Assembly (NCBI RefSeq): GCF_900177325.1
Contig: NZ_FXBL01000004.1
Coordinates: forward strand, 2,542,001-2,606,000
DNA from: Mesorhizobium australicum
Lineage (GTDB): Bacteria > Pseudomonadota > Alphaproteobacteria > Rhizobiales > Rhizobiaceae
DNA length: 64,000 nt
Reading direction: 5' to 3'
Positions 54,572-64,000 of this stretch are shown piece after piece. Under the pieces are notes generated by a model. That model was not told the origin of the DNA. It did no database searches and worked only from the letters and a program-made list of their open reading frames with translations. The position numbers and the translations under genes are program-made. Each line of letters opens with the position of its first letter. The stretch's first letter is position 1.

Positions 54572-54999
54572 TGGAGCCGCGCCTCTCCATCGTCACGATC
54601 GCGGTGGACGATCTCGACAGCTGCGCTGCCTTCTACGGGGCGATGGGGCTGGAGCGCCACAAGGGCATCACCGACGGCGTCGCATTCTTCCAGATGGGTG
54701 GGGCAATCCTTGGGCTGTTCTCCCGCCCCGCCGCCGAGGAAGACAGCGGCGTAACCTTTGGCGGCGGCGTTTCGCGTGTCTATCTCGCCTACAACACCCG
54801 TTCGCGCGAAGAGGTCGCGGAGGTGCTGGACAAGGCGGAGACGGCAGGCGGGCGCATCGTCAAGCCGGCGCAGAAAGCCTTCTGGGGCGGCTGGTACGGC
54901 TATTTCGCCGATCCGGAGAATAATCTCTGGGAGGTCGCCCACAATCCTGATTTTCCAATCGCAGCCGACGGAACGATATCGCTTCCGCCCGAGGCTTAG
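54571..54999 (+). CDS. VOC family protein
   Basis: A 142-residue protein of the glyoxalase/bleomycin-resistance fold. IAVDDLDSCAAFYGAMGLERHK opens the first beta-alpha unit and YGYFADPENNLWEVAHNPD closes the second, with E in the ligand position of the last strand. Members bind metal and act on varied small substrates; a specific one cannot be named. The ATG overlaps the stop of the small gene before it. Confidence 0.86.
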   Translation: MEPRLSIVTIAVDDLDSCAAFYGAMGLERHKGITDGVAFFQMGGAILGLFSRPAAEEDSGVTFGGGVSRVYLAYNTRSREEVAEVLDKAETAGGRIVKPAQKAFWGGWYGYFADPENNLWEVAHNPDFPIAADGTISLPPEA

Positions 55000-55048
55000 C
55001 TTGTCCATAGAGCGGCGCGAGACGCGCCGGCCAGCCTGAAGAACCAGC

Positions 55049-55570
55049 ATGAACCACGACGCCTACGAAAATTCCTACATTTCCGGCATCCTGAATTCGG
55101 TAAAGACGATCGCCATCGTCGGCGCCTCGGCCAATGATGTGCGGCCGAGCTTCTTCGTCACGAAATATCTCATCGACAAGGGTTACGACGTCTACCCGAT
55201 CAATCCGGGCCATGCCGGCAAGGAGATCCTCGGCCGCATGACCTATGCGCGGCTCGCCGATGTGCCGGTGCCGATCGACATGGTCGACATCTTCCGCGCC
55301 TCGAACGCGGTGCCGCCGATCGTCGACGAGGCGCTGGCGCTCTCTCCGCTGCCCAAGGTCATCTGGATGCAGCTGACCGTCCGCCATGACGAGGCGGCCG
55401 CGAAGGCCGAGGCACATGGAATCAAGGTGGTCATGAACCGCTGTCCGAAGATCGAATATGGCCGCCTTTCGGGCGAGATCGCCTGGAACGGCGTCAATTC
55501 CGGTACGATCAGTTCCAAGAAGCCGATCATGCGTCAGGGCTTTCAGAGTTTCGGCATCCGCCAGAAATAG
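55049..55570 (+). CDS. CoA-binding domain protein
   Basis: A 173-residue protein with a Rossmann CoA-binding domain: KTIAIVGASANDVRPSFFV near residue 19 is the glycine-rich loop, followed by DVYPINPGHAGKEILGR. The fold is shared with succinyl-CoA synthetase alpha and with the small YccU-type proteins, whose role is unknown. The start ATG lies after GAAGAACCAGC. The gene stands 142 bases before metY. Confidence 0.85.
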   Translation: MNHDAYENSYISGILNSVKTIAIVGASANDVRPSFFVTKYLIDKGYDVYPINPGHAGKEILGRMTYARLADVPVPIDMVDIFRASNAVPPIVDEALALSPLPKVIWMQLTVRHDEAAAKAEAHGIKVVMNRCPKIEYGRLSGEIAWNGVNSGTISSKKPIMRQGFQSFGIRQK

Positions 55571-55590
55571 CACCTGCGTTTCGCCTCACC

Positions 55591-55625
55591 GTCCGGAAGG
55601 GGCCTTTTCCGGCCGTCGGACGGCC
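55591..55625 (+). repeat. Overlapping inverted repeats before metY
   Basis: Two hairpins can form but share bases: CCGGAA (55593-55598) with TTCCGG (55607-55612), and GGCCGT (55611-55616) with ACGGCC (55620-55625). A third, GTCCG (55591-55595) with CGGAC (55617-55621), is also possible. Alternative folding of this type occurs in RNA leaders, but may also be a simple terminator of the upstream gene. There is no T tract. Confidence 0.35.
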
Positions 55626-55712
55626 AAAAGCGGAAAAAACGACTTTGCTTTCGTGCCCGGCCTTTGCGAAGACTGGCGCGGATTTCAGACACGCATCCGA
55701 GGGAGGATCCCC

Positions 55713-56987
55713 ATGCCAGGTTTCGACACGCTCGCCATCCACTCCGGCGCCAAGCCGGACCCCGCCACTGGCGCGCGCGCCACGCCGATCTACCAGACGA
55801 CCTCCTTTGTCTTCGACGACGTCGATCACGCCGCCTCGCTGTTCGGGCTGAAGGCCTTCGGCAACATCTACACCCGAATCATGAACCCGACCCAGGCTGT
55901 GCTGGAAGAGCGTATCGCCGCGCTCGAGGGCGGTACCGCCGCGCTTGCCACGTCTTCCGGCCATGGCGCGCAACTGCTCGTCTTCCACACCATCATGCGA
56001 CCGGGCGAGAACTTCATCGCCGGCAAGCGCCTTTATGGCGGCTCGATCAATCAGTTCGGCCATGCCTTCAAGAATTTCGGCTGGGAGGCACGCTTCGCCG
56101 ACACGGACGATCTCGCCGGCCTCGAAGCGTTGATTGACGACAAAACCCGCGCGATCTTCGTCGAGAGCCTCGCCAATCCGGGCGGCACCTTCGTCGACAT
56201 CGAAGCGATCGCGAAGATCGCCCACAAGCACGGCCTGCCGTTCATCGTCGACAACACCATGGCCTCGCCCTATCTCGTTCGGCCGATCGAACATGGCGCC
56301 GACATCGTCGTCCATTCGCTGACCAAGTTCATCGGCGGCCACGGCAGTTCGATGGGCGGCGTGATCGTCGACGCCGGCACCTTCGACTGGTCGAAGAGCG
56401 GCAACTATCCGATGCTTTCAGAACCGCGTCCGGAATATGCCGGCCTCGTCCTGCACGAGACCTTCGGCAATTTTGCCTTCGCAATTGCCTGCCGCGTGCT
56501 CGGCCTGCGCGATTTCGGCCCGACCATATCCCCTTTCAACGCCTTCCTCATCCTACAGGGCGTCGAGACGCTGTCTCTGCGTATGGAGCGTCATTGCGAG
56601 AACGCGCTGAAGGTCGCCGAGTGGCTGTCGAGGCAGCCGCAGGTCGCCTGGGTCTCCTATCCGGGGCTTCCGTCCGACCCGAACAACGAGTTGAAGCAGA
56701 AGTATTCGCCCAAGGGTGCGGGCGCGGTGTTCACCTTCGGCCTGAAGGGCGGCTTCGACGCGGGCGTGAAGGTGGTCGAAGGTGTCGAACTGTTCTCGCA
56801 CCTCGCCAACATCGGCGACGTGCGCTCGCTCATCATCCATCCGGCCTCGACCACGCATCGCCAGCTTTCGGACGAGCAAAAGATCGCCGCCGGCGCTGGT
56901 CCAGACGTCATCCGCCTGTCCGTCGGCCTGGAAAACGTTGACGACATCATTGCCGACCTCAAGCAGGCGCTGGCCAAGGCCGGCTGA
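55713..56987 (+). CDS. metY: O-acetylhomoserine aminocarboxypropyltransferase (sulfhydrylase)
   Basis: A 424-residue PLP enzyme of the Cys/Met metabolism group. The PLP lysine is K205 in VVHSLTKFIGGHG. The opening GFDTLAIHSGAKPDPATGAR and the ATSSGHGAQLLVF segment are those of O-acetylhomoserine sulfhydrylases, rather than cystathionine gamma-synthase. It makes homocysteine (with sulfide) for methionine synthesis. Start at 55713 with GGGAGGATCC before it. No SAM riboswitch is recognised in the 142-base upstream gap. The cupin gene follows after two bases. Confidence 0.93.
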   Translation: MPGFDTLAIHSGAKPDPATGARATPIYQTTSFVFDDVDHAASLFGLKAFGNIYTRIMNPTQAVLEERIAALEGGTAALATSSGHGAQLLVFHTIMRPGENFIAGKRLYGGSINQFGHAFKNFGWEARFADTDDLAGLEALIDDKTRAIFVESLANPGGTFVDIEAIAKIAHKHGLPFIVDNTMASPYLVRPIEHGADIVVHSLTKFIGGHGSSMGGVIVDAGTFDWSKSGNYPMLSEPRPEYAGLVLHETFGNFAFAIACRVLGLRDFGPTISPFNAFLILQGVETLSLRMERHCENALKVAEWLSRQPQVAWVSYPGLPSDPNNELKQKYSPKGAGAVFTFGLKGGFDAGVKVVEGVELFSHLANIGDVRSLIIHPASTTHRQLSDEQKIAAGAGPDVIRLSVGLENVDDIIADLKQALAKAG

Positions 56988-56989
56988 CG

Positions 56990-57334
56990 ATGCCGGCTCT
57001 CTTCCTGAAGGTCGACACGAGCGGTGCGCCTGAAGAGGGCGCGCCGCCGGCCGACCGGATCATTTCGGGCAATCCGCGCACCCGCACCTGGAATGTCGAG
57101 GAGGCTGAGGGTGGCCTCTATGCCGGCATCTGGGAGGCCACGCTGGGCAAGTGGCGGATCTCCTACGACGAGTGGGAGTTCTGCCACATCCTGTCGGGCA
57201 TCTCGGTCGTCTCGGAAGACGGTGGCGCGGCGGTGACCGTGAAGGCCGGCGACAGCTTTGTCCTCAGGCCCGGCTTCAAGGGAACATGGGAGGTCCTTGA
57301 AACGACTCGCAAGGAATATGTGATCAGGCTGTAG
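56990..57334 (+). CDS. Cupin domain protein
   Basis: A 114-residue single cupin of the Cupin_3 (DUF861) type. Beta strands around GKWRISYDEWEFCHILSGISVVSEDG and VKAGDSFVLRPGFKGTWEV carry the fold; glutamate and histidine (E62, H65 region) replace the usual histidine pair, so metal binding is uncertain. The ATG begins two bases after the metY stop, so the two are co-transcribed. Function unknown. Confidence 0.85.
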   Translation: MPALFLKVDTSGAPEEGAPPADRIISGNPRTRTWNVEEAEGGLYAGIWEATLGKWRISYDEWEFCHILSGISVVSEDGGAAVTVKAGDSFVLRPGFKGTWEVLETTRKEYVIRL

Positions 57335-57382
57335 GGAGAGCGAACCCCGGTCTGGCCTGGGAGCCTCGAGCGGACTGGATGG

Positions 57383-58681
57383 TCAATCCGATGCCGCTTC
57401 CTCCTCGCTGCGGTTGAGTGGTTGATACCGCGGCACCCACCATTCGACCTTCAGGCGCTCGAGGCCGTGGAAATGGTAGCTGTCGCGATAGGCTGGCTCA
57501 TAGGCCAGCCGCAGTGTCGGCAGGCGGTCGAACAGCACCTTGAGCGCCACCTGCAACTCGAGCCGGGCGAGCGGCGCGCCGATGCAGAAATGGATGCCCG
57601 CACCGAACGAGACGTTCTTCTGGTCCGGCCGGCTGGGCAGGAAGCGACGTGGTGCGTCGAACGCGGCCGGATCGTTGTTGGCCGCGCCGAGCAGGAGGCC
57701 GATCTGTTGCCCCGGCTCGATGATCGCTTCCGGCGTCAGTTCGACGCGTTCGTACGCGTAGCGCGTGAACATGTGCAGCGGCGGGTCGATGCGCAGGCAT
57801 TCCTCGACCGTCGCCACCGTCGCCTCCGGCGTCTCGAAGAAGCGCCTGGGATCGCCGCCTTCGGTGAGGATCGTCCGCACCGCATTGCCGATCTGGTGCA
57901 CCGTCGCCTCGTGCCCCGCGTTGAGCAGCAGCACCGCCGACGAGACGAGTTCGGCGTCCGAAAGGCGGTCGCCGCCGTCGCGCGCGGCGACCAGAAGGCC
58001 GAGCAGGTCGTCGACCATGCCGTTGCGCCGCCGTTCCACCTCGCCGCGGATGAAGGACGCGAAATCGCGCGCGGCGGCATTGGCTGCAAGTTCCGTCGCC
58101 CGGGTGGGCGCGTGCATGTACATCGCCACCATCCGGTTAGACCATTCCACCAGTTGCCCTGCCATGTCGGTGGATACGCCGAGCATTTCCGCGATAACAA
58201 TGCTGGGTAAGGGCGTCGCGAAGGCAGGCAGTAGGTCGATCTCCGCCTCGTCCTCGAACCTGTCTATCAACTGGTTGGCGAGCTGTTCGATGCGCGGCCT
58301 CAGCCGCTCGACCTGGCGCGAGACGAAAGCGCGATTGACCAGCGTCCTTAGCCGCGTATGGACCGGCGGCTCCAACTCAAGCATCGAGCCGGCTTCGAGC
58401 GCGTCGAAGTCGGCAAGGTGAGTGCGGTCCGCATCGGCAGTCACCGACGCCATGTAGCCGCCGGGACGCTCACGTCCGAACCGCTTGTCGCGCAGAGCGC
58501 GATTCACCTCGTCATACCCGGCCAGGCACCAGAACCCGTATTCCTCCCAGAAGAACACCGGGGCGGTGCCCTGCAGGAAGGCATAGGCGGCATAGGGATC
58601 CTGCATGAACCGGCTGTCGTGCGGATCGATGTGCACTCGCCGGGACGCGGGAATGGGGTGGAGATAGGGCGGGCAGCTCAT
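57383..58681 (-). CDS. Cytochrome P450
   Basis: A 432-residue soluble heme monooxygenase. The heme-binding loop is SFGAGIHFCIGAPLAR with C366 as ligand; the ExxR pair is E294-R297 in VEECLRID; the I-helix reads LLLNAGHEATVHQ (residues 252-264), with the conserved threonine at 260. Such enzymes need separate ferredoxin and reductase partners, which are not in the window. Substrate unknown. The gene is divergent from a sarcosine-oxidase-like gene, with an 82-base shared upstream region. Confidence 0.93.
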   Translation of the reverse strand: MSCPPYLHPIPASRRVHIDPHDSRFMQDPYAAYAFLQGTAPVFFWEEYGFWCLAGYDEVNRALRDKRFGRERPGGYMASVTADADRTHLADFDALEAGSMLELEPPVHTRLRTLVNRAFVSRQVERLRPRIEQLANQLIDRFEDEAEIDLLPAFATPLPSIVIAEMLGVSTDMAGQLVEWSNRMVAMYMHAPTRATELAANAAARDFASFIRGEVERRRNGMVDDLLGLLVAARDGGDRLSDAELVSSAVLLLNAGHEATVHQIGNAVRTILTEGGDPRRFFETPEATVATVEECLRIDPPLHMFTRYAYERVELTPEAIIEPGQQIGLLLGAANNDPAAFDAPRRFLPSRPDQKNVSFGAGIHFCIGAPLARLELQVALKVLFDRLPTLRLAYEPAYRDSYHFHGLERLKVEWWVPRYQPLNRSEEEAASD

Positions 58682-58763
58682 AGGGATGTTGTAACCCGCC
58701 TTGTAAAGGGCGGGCCAGCCCGTATTGTCCTGCGGTTAGAGCGAGTGCGAAGGGGGGAAGCGG

Positions 58764-59867
58764 ATGGAGGTCGTTGTCGTCGGCGCCGGCATCGCTGGCC
58801 TCTCCACTGCATGGTCGCTCGCTAAGCGCGGGCATCGGGTCACGCTCTTGGAGCAGGGACCGATCCCCAATCCGCTTGCCGCTTCCGGGGACCATCATCG
58901 CATCATCCGGCGGGCTTATCCGCCCGGCAGCGGCTACGGCCGTGCGATCACGGAAGCCTACGCGGCCTGGGACGAGATGTGGGCGGATCTCGGCCAGCGC
59001 CACTACGATCCGCGCGGTTTTGTCTGCGTCTCGCGCGAGCCGGGCGACGAAGCGGAGGACTATCTCGAGGGATTGAAGGATGGCGGCTTTCCATTCGAAT
59101 TGATGACGGCGCAGGAGGCCTCCACGCGATGGCCGTTCTTCGATCCGGAGACGATCCGCTATGCCTACTTTTCCGAGGAGGGCGGCGCGCTGCATTGTCG
59201 GCGCATCGCGCTCGGCCTCGTCGAATGGCTGCGCGCCAATGATGTGGACGTGCGCGAAAACGCGAAAGTGGCCTCGGTCGACGTCGAGGCCGGCCGCGTG
59301 ATCCTCACCGGCGGCGAGGCGGTTACAGCCGATCAGATCGTGGTCACGGCCGGCGCCTGGGTGACGAAGCTGTTTCCTGATCTCGCTTGGACGCTTTCGA
59401 CGCACCGCACCGCGCTTGCCTATCTGGAGCCACCGTCAGACCTGAAAGAGGCTTGGGAGAAGGCGCCAGTGATCCTCGATGTCGGCGGAAAGGTCGACGG
59501 TTACATCATCCCGCCCTCGGGCGGCGGCGGACTCAAGTTCGGCACCGGTTTGCACAAGCGGGCCAGCCCGGACGCCGATTCTGACCGCGTCCCTCGCCCG
59601 GAGGAGGGAGCCGAGATCCTGTCGCATTTCTCGCCGCCCATCGCACGGCTGGACGAATACAGGGTGCTTGAGGTCGTCACCTGCGCCTACACCTTCACCG
59701 CCGACGAACGCTTCTTCGCAACCCGCAAGGGCAGGGCGCTGGTCGTCTCGGCCTGCTCTGGTCATGGCTACAAGTTCGGCGCAGCGGTCGGCCGCCGCGT
59801 CGCCGATGCGGTCGAGGACGGGGACATCGACAGGCTCGTGCGCTGGCTGCGGGCGGAAACGGCGTAA
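58764..59867 (+). CDS. Sarcosine-oxidase-like FAD-dependent oxidoreductase
   Basis: A 367-residue flavoenzyme of the DAO family. The N-terminal VVVVGAGIAGLSTAWSLAK binds FAD. In the monomeric sarcosine oxidase family FAD is attached to a cysteine in a C-x-Y-T-x-T-x-D-E pattern; here C307 in TCAYTFTADERFF sits in that context, and ACSGHGYKFGAAVG follows. It is expected to oxidise an N-methyl amino acid or similar secondary amine with O2, but the actual substrate is open. It is divergent from the P450 gene and lies 135 bases before clpP. Confidence 0.88.
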   Translation: MEVVVVGAGIAGLSTAWSLAKRGHRVTLLEQGPIPNPLAASGDHHRIIRRAYPPGSGYGRAITEAYAAWDEMWADLGQRHYDPRGFVCVSREPGDEAEDYLEGLKDGGFPFELMTAQEASTRWPFFDPETIRYAYFSEEGGALHCRRIALGLVEWLRANDVDVRENAKVASVDVEAGRVILTGGEAVTADQIVVTAGAWVTKLFPDLAWTLSTHRTALAYLEPPSDLKEAWEKAPVILDVGGKVDGYIIPPSGGGGLKFGTGLHKRASPDADSDRVPRPEEGAEILSHFSPPIARLDEYRVLEVVTCAYTFTADERFFATRKGRALVVSACSGHGYKFGAAVGRRVADAVEDGDIDRLVRWLRAETA

Positions 59868-60002
59868 ACCATGCCTGCGCTTTCGGGCAGGATGGGGCCG
59901 CGCACCCTTGCGCTGGATCAGGCGCCGGACATATCTAGGGCAAACCACCCGCCGCGATTCCGCCGCAACGGCGCCGAATTCGCTCTCGCAAAGGGACAGT
60001 CG

Positions 60003-60635
60003 ATGAGAGATCCGGTCGAAACCTACATGAACCTCGTTCCGATGGTCGTCGAGCAGACCAATCGTGGCGAGCGGGCTTACGACATCTTCTCGCGGCTGTT
60101 GAAGGAACGCATCATCTTCATCACCGGTCCGGTCGAGGACGGCATGGCGACGCTGGTCTGCGCGCAGCTCCTCTTCCTCGAGGCCGAGAACCCGAAGAAG
60201 GAAATCAACCTCTACATCAACTCGCCGGGCGGTGTGGTGACCTCGGGCATGGCGATCTACGACACCATGCAGTTCATCAAGCCTGCCGTGTCGACGCTGT
60301 GCATCGGCCAGGCGGCCTCGATGGGCTCGCTGCTGCTGTGCGCCGGCCACAAGGACATGCGCTTCGCGACGCCGAATGCGCGCATTATGGTGCATCAGCC
60401 CTCCGGCGGCTTCTCCGGCCAGGCTTCGGACATCGAGCGGCACGCGCAGGACATCATCAAGCTGAAGCGCCGCCTGAACGAAGTCTACGTCAAGCACACC
60501 GGCAAGGACTACGACATGATCGAGCGGACGCTCGACCGCGACCACTTCATGACGGCTGACGAGGCGAAAGATTTCGGCTTGATCGACCGCGTTATCTCCT
60601 CTCGCGAGGCGGTGGATGCGGCCCCCTCCGCATGA
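60003..60635 (+). CDS. clpP: ATP-dependent Clp protease proteolytic subunit
   Basis: A 210-residue serine protease. The triad is S106 ([13 protein letters not shown]), H131 (MVHQPSGG) and D180 ([11 protein letters not shown]). The start ATG 60003 follows AAAGGGACA; an upstream open frame is not part of the protein. Alphaproteobacteria often carry more than one clpP; this is the copy next to clpX and lon, and so the main one. The short propeptide is normal. Confidence 0.97.
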   Translation: MRDPVETYMNLVPMVVEQTNRGERAYDIFSRLLKERIIFITGPVEDGMATLVCAQLLFLEAENPKKEINLYINSPGGVVTSGMAIYDTMQFIKPAVSTLCIGQAASMGSLLLCAGHKDMRFATPNARIMVHQPSGGFSGQASDIERHAQDIIKLKRRLNEVYVKHTGKDYDMIERTLDRDHFMTADEAKDFGLIDRVISSREAVDAAPSA

Positions 60636-60929
60636 TGTGATTGGATGTGCGGCAGGCAGAAGACGGATTTTCACGAAGCTGCGTCAATTCTGTCACATTT
60701 TGCTGTTCCCACCTTCGACGCGAAGCCCTACGTTAATGTTCTGTAGAGTTTCGACGCCTTAGCCTTGGCATGGGGAGCTGCGAATCGTTGCCGCATTTTC
60801 TGATTTGTGTTTCGTTCGGAAATGTCGTGAATCGCGCCGACCCGCTGTGGAGAACGGCGATGCCAGACGCGATGGCAAGCCGTTTCAGATCGGCGATCGC
60901 GGATACGCGGCAGTGAAAGGACTTGGACG

Positions 60930-62195
60930 ATGAGCAAGGTCAGCAACAGCGGCGATTCGAAGAACACGCTCTACTGCTCCTTCTGCGGGAAGAGCCAGCA
61001 TGAGGTCCGCAAACTGATCGCCGGACCGACCGTCTTCATCTGCGATGAATGCGTCGAACTGTGCATGGACATCATCCGCGAGGAGAACAAGACCTCGACG
61101 CTGAAGTCGCGCGAGGGTGTGCCGACCCCACAGGAGATCCTCAAGGTCCTCGACGATTATGTCATCGGCCAGCCTTACGCCAAGCGCGTGCTGTCGGTGG
61201 CGGTTCACAACCACTATAAGCGCCTGGCGCACGCTTCGAAGTCGAACGACGTCGAGCTGGCCAAGTCGAATATCCTGCTGATCGGCCCGACCGGCTGCGG
61301 CAAGACGCTGCTCGCCCAAACGCTTGCCCGTATCATCGACGTGCCGTTCACGATGGCCGATGCCACGACGCTCACCGAGGCCGGCTATGTCGGTGAGGAC
61401 GTCGAGAACATCATCCTCAAGCTGCTCCAGGCCGCCGACTACAATGTCGAGCGCGCCCAGCGCGGCATCGTCTACATCGACGAGATCGATAAGATCAGCC
61501 GCAAGTCTGACAACCCATCGATCACCCGCGACGTGTCGGGCGAGGGCGTGCAGCAGGCGCTGCTCAAGATCATGGAGGGCACGGTCGCCTCCGTGCCGCC
61601 GCAGGGCGGCCGCAAGCACCCGCAGCAGGAGTTCCTGCAGGTCGACACGGCCAATATCCTGTTCATCTGCGGCGGCGCCTTCGCGGGGCTCGACCGCATC
61701 ATCTCGGATCGTGGCCGCAAGACCTCGATTGGCTTCGGCGCGCTCGTCGCCTCGCCGGAGGATCGCCGCACCGGCGAGCTCTTCCGCATGGTCGAGCCCG
61801 AGGATCTGCTGAAGTTCGGTCTCATCCCCGAATTCGTCGGTCGTCTGCCGGTGTTGGCTACGCTCGAGGACCTCGATGAGCCGGCGCTGATCCAGATTCT
61901 GACCGAGCCGAAGAACGCGCTGGTGAAGCAGTATCAGCGCCTGTTCGAGATGGAAAACGTCGATCTCACTTTCCATGAGAGCGCGCTGACTGCCATCGCC
62001 AAGCGCGCCATCGAGCGCAAGACCGGTGCGCGCGGCCTGCGTTCTATCATGGAGGCGATTCTGCTCGATACGATGTTCGAGCTGCCGGCGCTCGACGGTG
62101 TCCAGGAGGTCGTGATCTCCGACGAGGTCGTAAACGGCAATGCGAGGCCGCTCTACATCTACTCCGAGAAGGAGCAGAAGAGCGCTAGCGCGTGA
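60930..62195 (+). CDS. clpX: ATP-dependent Clp protease ATP-binding subunit ClpX
   Basis: A 421-residue AAA+ unfoldase that feeds substrates to ClpP. The N-terminal zinc domain has C16, C19, C38 and C41; Walker A is GPTGCGKT (119-126); Walker B is VYIDEIDKI (about 182). Sensor and C-terminal domains are complete, ending EKEQKSASA. The 294-base gap after clpP includes an AT-rich part at 60730-60830 that may hold its own promoter. Confidence 0.98.
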   Translation: MSKVSNSGDSKNTLYCSFCGKSQHEVRKLIAGPTVFICDECVELCMDIIREENKTSTLKSREGVPTPQEILKVLDDYVIGQPYAKRVLSVAVHNHYKRLAHASKSNDVELAKSNILLIGPTGCGKTLLAQTLARIIDVPFTMADATTLTEAGYVGEDVENIILKLLQAADYNVERAQRGIVYIDEIDKISRKSDNPSITRDVSGEGVQQALLKIMEGTVASVPPQGGRKHPQQEFLQVDTANILFICGGAFAGLDRIISDRGRKTSIGFGALVASPEDRRTGELFRMVEPEDLLKFGLIPEFVGRLPVLATLEDLDEPALIQILTEPKNALVKQYQRLFEMENVDLTFHESALTAIAKRAIERKTGARGLRSIMEAILLDTMFELPALDGVQEVVISDEVVNGNARPLYIYSEKEQKSASA

Positions 62196-62221
62196 TCGCC
62201 CCGTTCCTCGAACTCTCGCTG

Positions 62222-62249
62222 ACGGCGCCTGCGGGCGCCGTTTCCGTTT
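62222..62249 (+). terminator. Hairpin terminator after clpX
   Basis: Eight base pairs (ACGGCGCC at 62222-62229 with GGCGCCGT at 62234-62241) close the loop TGCG, which with its closing C-G pair makes a UNCG-type tetraloop. TTTCCGTTT follows, a partial T tract. It lies 26 bases after the clpX stop. Confidence 0.75.
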
Positions 62250-62469
62250 GCCGGGGTGGGGCGACCTGCCCGGATGGCTGGTTGGGCTCCGGGACGGGCC
62301 GGCCACTTGATATTGCACTGCGATGCATCCACTTAAGCCGGGTAAGGACGCTCGTCCGGTTCCGTGCTGAAAATCCCTTGTGAGATACAAAGGTAGGCGG
62401 ATCGGTCAGCGGCCGCTAATATGAGATTCGTGGTTGGCTGAAGGCGGCCGCGAAAGAAAGGCAAGAACC

Positions 62470-64000
62470 ATGGCAAGGCAATCCAGCTCTTCGGGAAGCG
62501 GCGTGTTCGCGGTCCTTCCGCTGCGCGACATCGTGGTCTTCCCACACATGATCGTGCCCCTCTTCGTGGGCCGCGAGAAGTCGATCCGCGCGCTGGAAGA
62601 GGTCATGGGCTCCGACAAGCAGATCCTGCTTGCCACGCAGATGAATGCTGCCGACGACGATCCGGAACCCGACGCGATCTATGATGTCGGCACGCTCGCC
62701 AACGTGCTCCAGCTCCTCAAGCTGCCCGATGGCACCGTCAAGGTGCTGGTCGAAGGCGTCTCGCGCGCCAAGGTGATCGCATTCACCGATCGCGAAGACT
62801 ACCACGAGGCCCGCGCCGAGGTTTTGAACGAACCGGCCGAGGAAGAGGTCGAGATCGAGGCGCTGGCGCGTTCCGTCGTCTCCGACTTCGAGAACTATGT
62901 GAAGCTGAATAAGAAGATCTCGCCCGAGGTCATCGCCGCGGTCGGCCAGATCGAGGACTACTCCAAGCTCGCCGATACGATCGCTTCGCATCTTGCGATC
63001 AAGATTCCCGAGAAGCAGGAGATGCTTTCGACGCTGTCCGTGAAGGAGCGGCTCGAAAAGGCCATGGGCCATATGGAGTCCGAAATCTCCGTCCTGCAGG
63101 TGGAGAAGCGCATCCGTTCGCGCGTCAAGCGCCAGATGGAGAAGACCCAGCGCGAATACTACCTCAACGAGCAGATGAAGGCGATCCAGAAGGAGCTCGG
63201 CGAGGGCGAGGACGGCCGCGACGAGGCGACCGAGATCGAGGAGCGCATCAAGAAGACCAAGCTCTCGAAGGAGGCCCGCGAGAAGGCGGAGGCCGAGCTG
63301 AAGAAGCTCAGGTCCATGTCGCCGATGTCGGCGGAGGCCACCGTCGTGCGCAACTATCTCGACTGGCTGCTGTCGATCCCGTGGGGCAAGCGGACGAAGG
63401 TCAAGTACGACCTCGACCTGGCCCAGAACGTGCTCGACACCGATCACTTTGGCCTCGACAAGGTCAAGGACCGCATCGTCGAATATCTTGCGGTGCAGAG
63501 CCGCCAGAACAAGATGAAGGGCCCGATCCTGTGCCTCGTCGGACCTCCCGGCGTCGGCAAGACCTCGCTCGCCAAGTCGATCGCCAAGGCGACCGGCCGT
63601 GAGTATGTCCGCATGGCGCTCGGCGGCGTGCGCGACGAGGCTGAGATCCGCGGTCACCGCCGCACCTACATCGGTTCGATGCCCGGCAAGGTCATCCAGT
63701 CGATGAAGAAGGCAAAGAAGTCCAACCCGCTCTTCCTGCTCGACGAGATCGACAAGATGGGCATGGACTTCCGTGGCGACCCTTCATCGGCCTTGCTGGA
63801 GGTTCTCGATCCGGAGCAGAACTCGACGTTCATGGACCACTATCTCGAGGTCGAATACGACCTGTCGAGCGTGATGTTCGTGACGACGGCGAATACGCTG
63901 AACATCCCGCCGGCCCTGATGGACCGTATGGAGATCATCCGCATCGCCGGCTACACCGAGGACGAGAAGGTCGAGATCGCCAAGCGGCACCTGCTGCCGA
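62470..64000 (+). CDS. lon: ATP-dependent Lon protease (3' part missing)
   Basis: The first 510 residues of about 800 lie in the window. The N-terminal substrate-binding domain begins [20 protein letters not shown] (about residue 15); the coiled central part is charged; Walker A is GPPGVGKTS from residue 358 and Walker B is [11 protein letters not shown] near 424. The peptidase domain with serine and lysine lies beyond the end. The start ATG 62470 has GAAAGG upstream. A 274-base gap after clpX precedes it. Confidence 0.97.
   Translation, partial: MARQSSSSGSGVFAVLPLRDIVVFPHMIVPLFVGREKSIRALEEVMGSDKQILLATQMNAADDDPEPDAIYDVGTLANVLQLLKLPDGTVKVLVEGVSRAKVIAFTDREDYHEARAEVLNEPAEEEVEIEALARSVVSDFENYVKLNKKISPEVIAAVGQIEDYSKLADTIASHLAIKIPEKQEMLSTLSVKERLEKAMGHMESEISVLQVEKRIRSRVKRQMEKTQREYYLNEQMKAIQKELGEGEDGRDEATEIEERIKKTKLSKEAREKAEAELKKLRSMSPMSAEATVVRNYLDWLLSIPWGKRTKVKYDLDLAQNVLDTDHFGLDKVKDRIVEYLAVQSRQNKMKGPILCLVGPPGVGKTSLAKSIAKATGREYVRMALGGVRDEAEIRGHRRTYIGSMPGKVIQSMKKAKKSNPLFLLDEIDKMGMDFRGDPSSALLEVLDPEQNSTFMDHYLEVEYDLSSVMFVTTANTLNIPPALMDRMEIIRIAGYTEDEKVEIAKRHLLP

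Noticed and set aside
55571..55712. SAM-II or other SAM riboswitch before metY
   Set aside because: The conserved SAM-II sequence blocks were not found; only simple hairpins are seen.

Overview
The window is a stretch of high-G+C chromosome from an alphaproteobacterium, most probably of the Rhizobiales and close to the Mesorhizobium/Phyllobacteriaceae group. I base this on the gene order glyA-nrdR-ribD-ribE-ribH-nusB, the LdtR / L,D-transpeptidase locus, the order DUF177-plsX-fabH-ihfA-merR, clpP-clpX-lon, an H+-pyrophosphatase and an intracellular PHB depolymerase. The species is inferred, not read directly. I see no insertion sequence, prophage, CRISPR array or rRNA operon. One tRNA gene, tRNA-Pro(GGG), is present.

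Layout. 1-3.4 kb (minus): the start of an operon that leaves the window on the left, with a zinc-dependent phospholipase C-like protein, a translationally coupled protein with an Ig/CARDB-like region, and an RDD membrane protein. 3.5-11.3 kb: housekeeping and carbon storage (transhydrogenase sthA, PHB depolymerase phaZ, GST, hemB, a DUF2066 protein, 3-hydroxyisobutyryl-CoA hydrolase, a DUF6163-like membrane protein). 11.5-18.9 kb: the regulator ldtR, a Baeyer-Villiger-like flavin monooxygenase, an L,D-transpeptidase and a large secreted TPR-CHAT protease-like protein. 19-25.4 kb: glyA, nrdR, riboflavin genes, nusB and a transporter; the riboflavin run is interrupted by a reversed unknown gene. 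25.6-33.5 kb: H+-pyrophosphatase, bamE, cytochrome bc1 chaperone, fatty-acid/phospholipid initiation (DUF177, plsX, fabH), ihfA, a MerR regulator and a TerC-like protein.

33.6-44.9 kb: tRNA-Pro, a secreted protein with two caspase-like domains and an EF-hand, and a compact exopolysaccharide locus. The locus holds an O-antigen ligase/polymerase-like protein, an initiating glycosyl-phosphate transferase, one GT4 glycosyltransferase, an outer-membrane export lipoprotein, a Wzz/GumC-like co-polymerase with a degenerate kinase domain, a BioF2/GNAT-type acyltransferase and a polysaccharide deacetylase. Together these could start, polymerise, export and decorate a surface polymer, but no flippase and only one ordinary glycosyltransferase are present, so other genes must lie elsewhere.

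45-52 kb: DUF2842 protein, heme A synthase, argC, agmatinase, a secreted glycerophosphodiesterase, an acyltransferase, and rplM-rpsI. 52-60 kb: a hotdog thioesterase, two divergent crotonase-fold proteins that both lack the standard catalytic glutamates, small VOC, CoA-binding and cupin proteins, O-acetylhomoserine sulfhydrylase, and a cytochrome P450 divergent from a sarcosine-oxidase-like flavoenzyme. 60-64 kb: clpP, clpX and the first two thirds of lon, cut by the window end.

The strongest leads are the tandem caspase/EF-hand protein, the operon on the left edge, the pseudo-kinase co-polymerase and the paired non-canonical crotonases. All functions are read from sequence motifs only; no database search was run.
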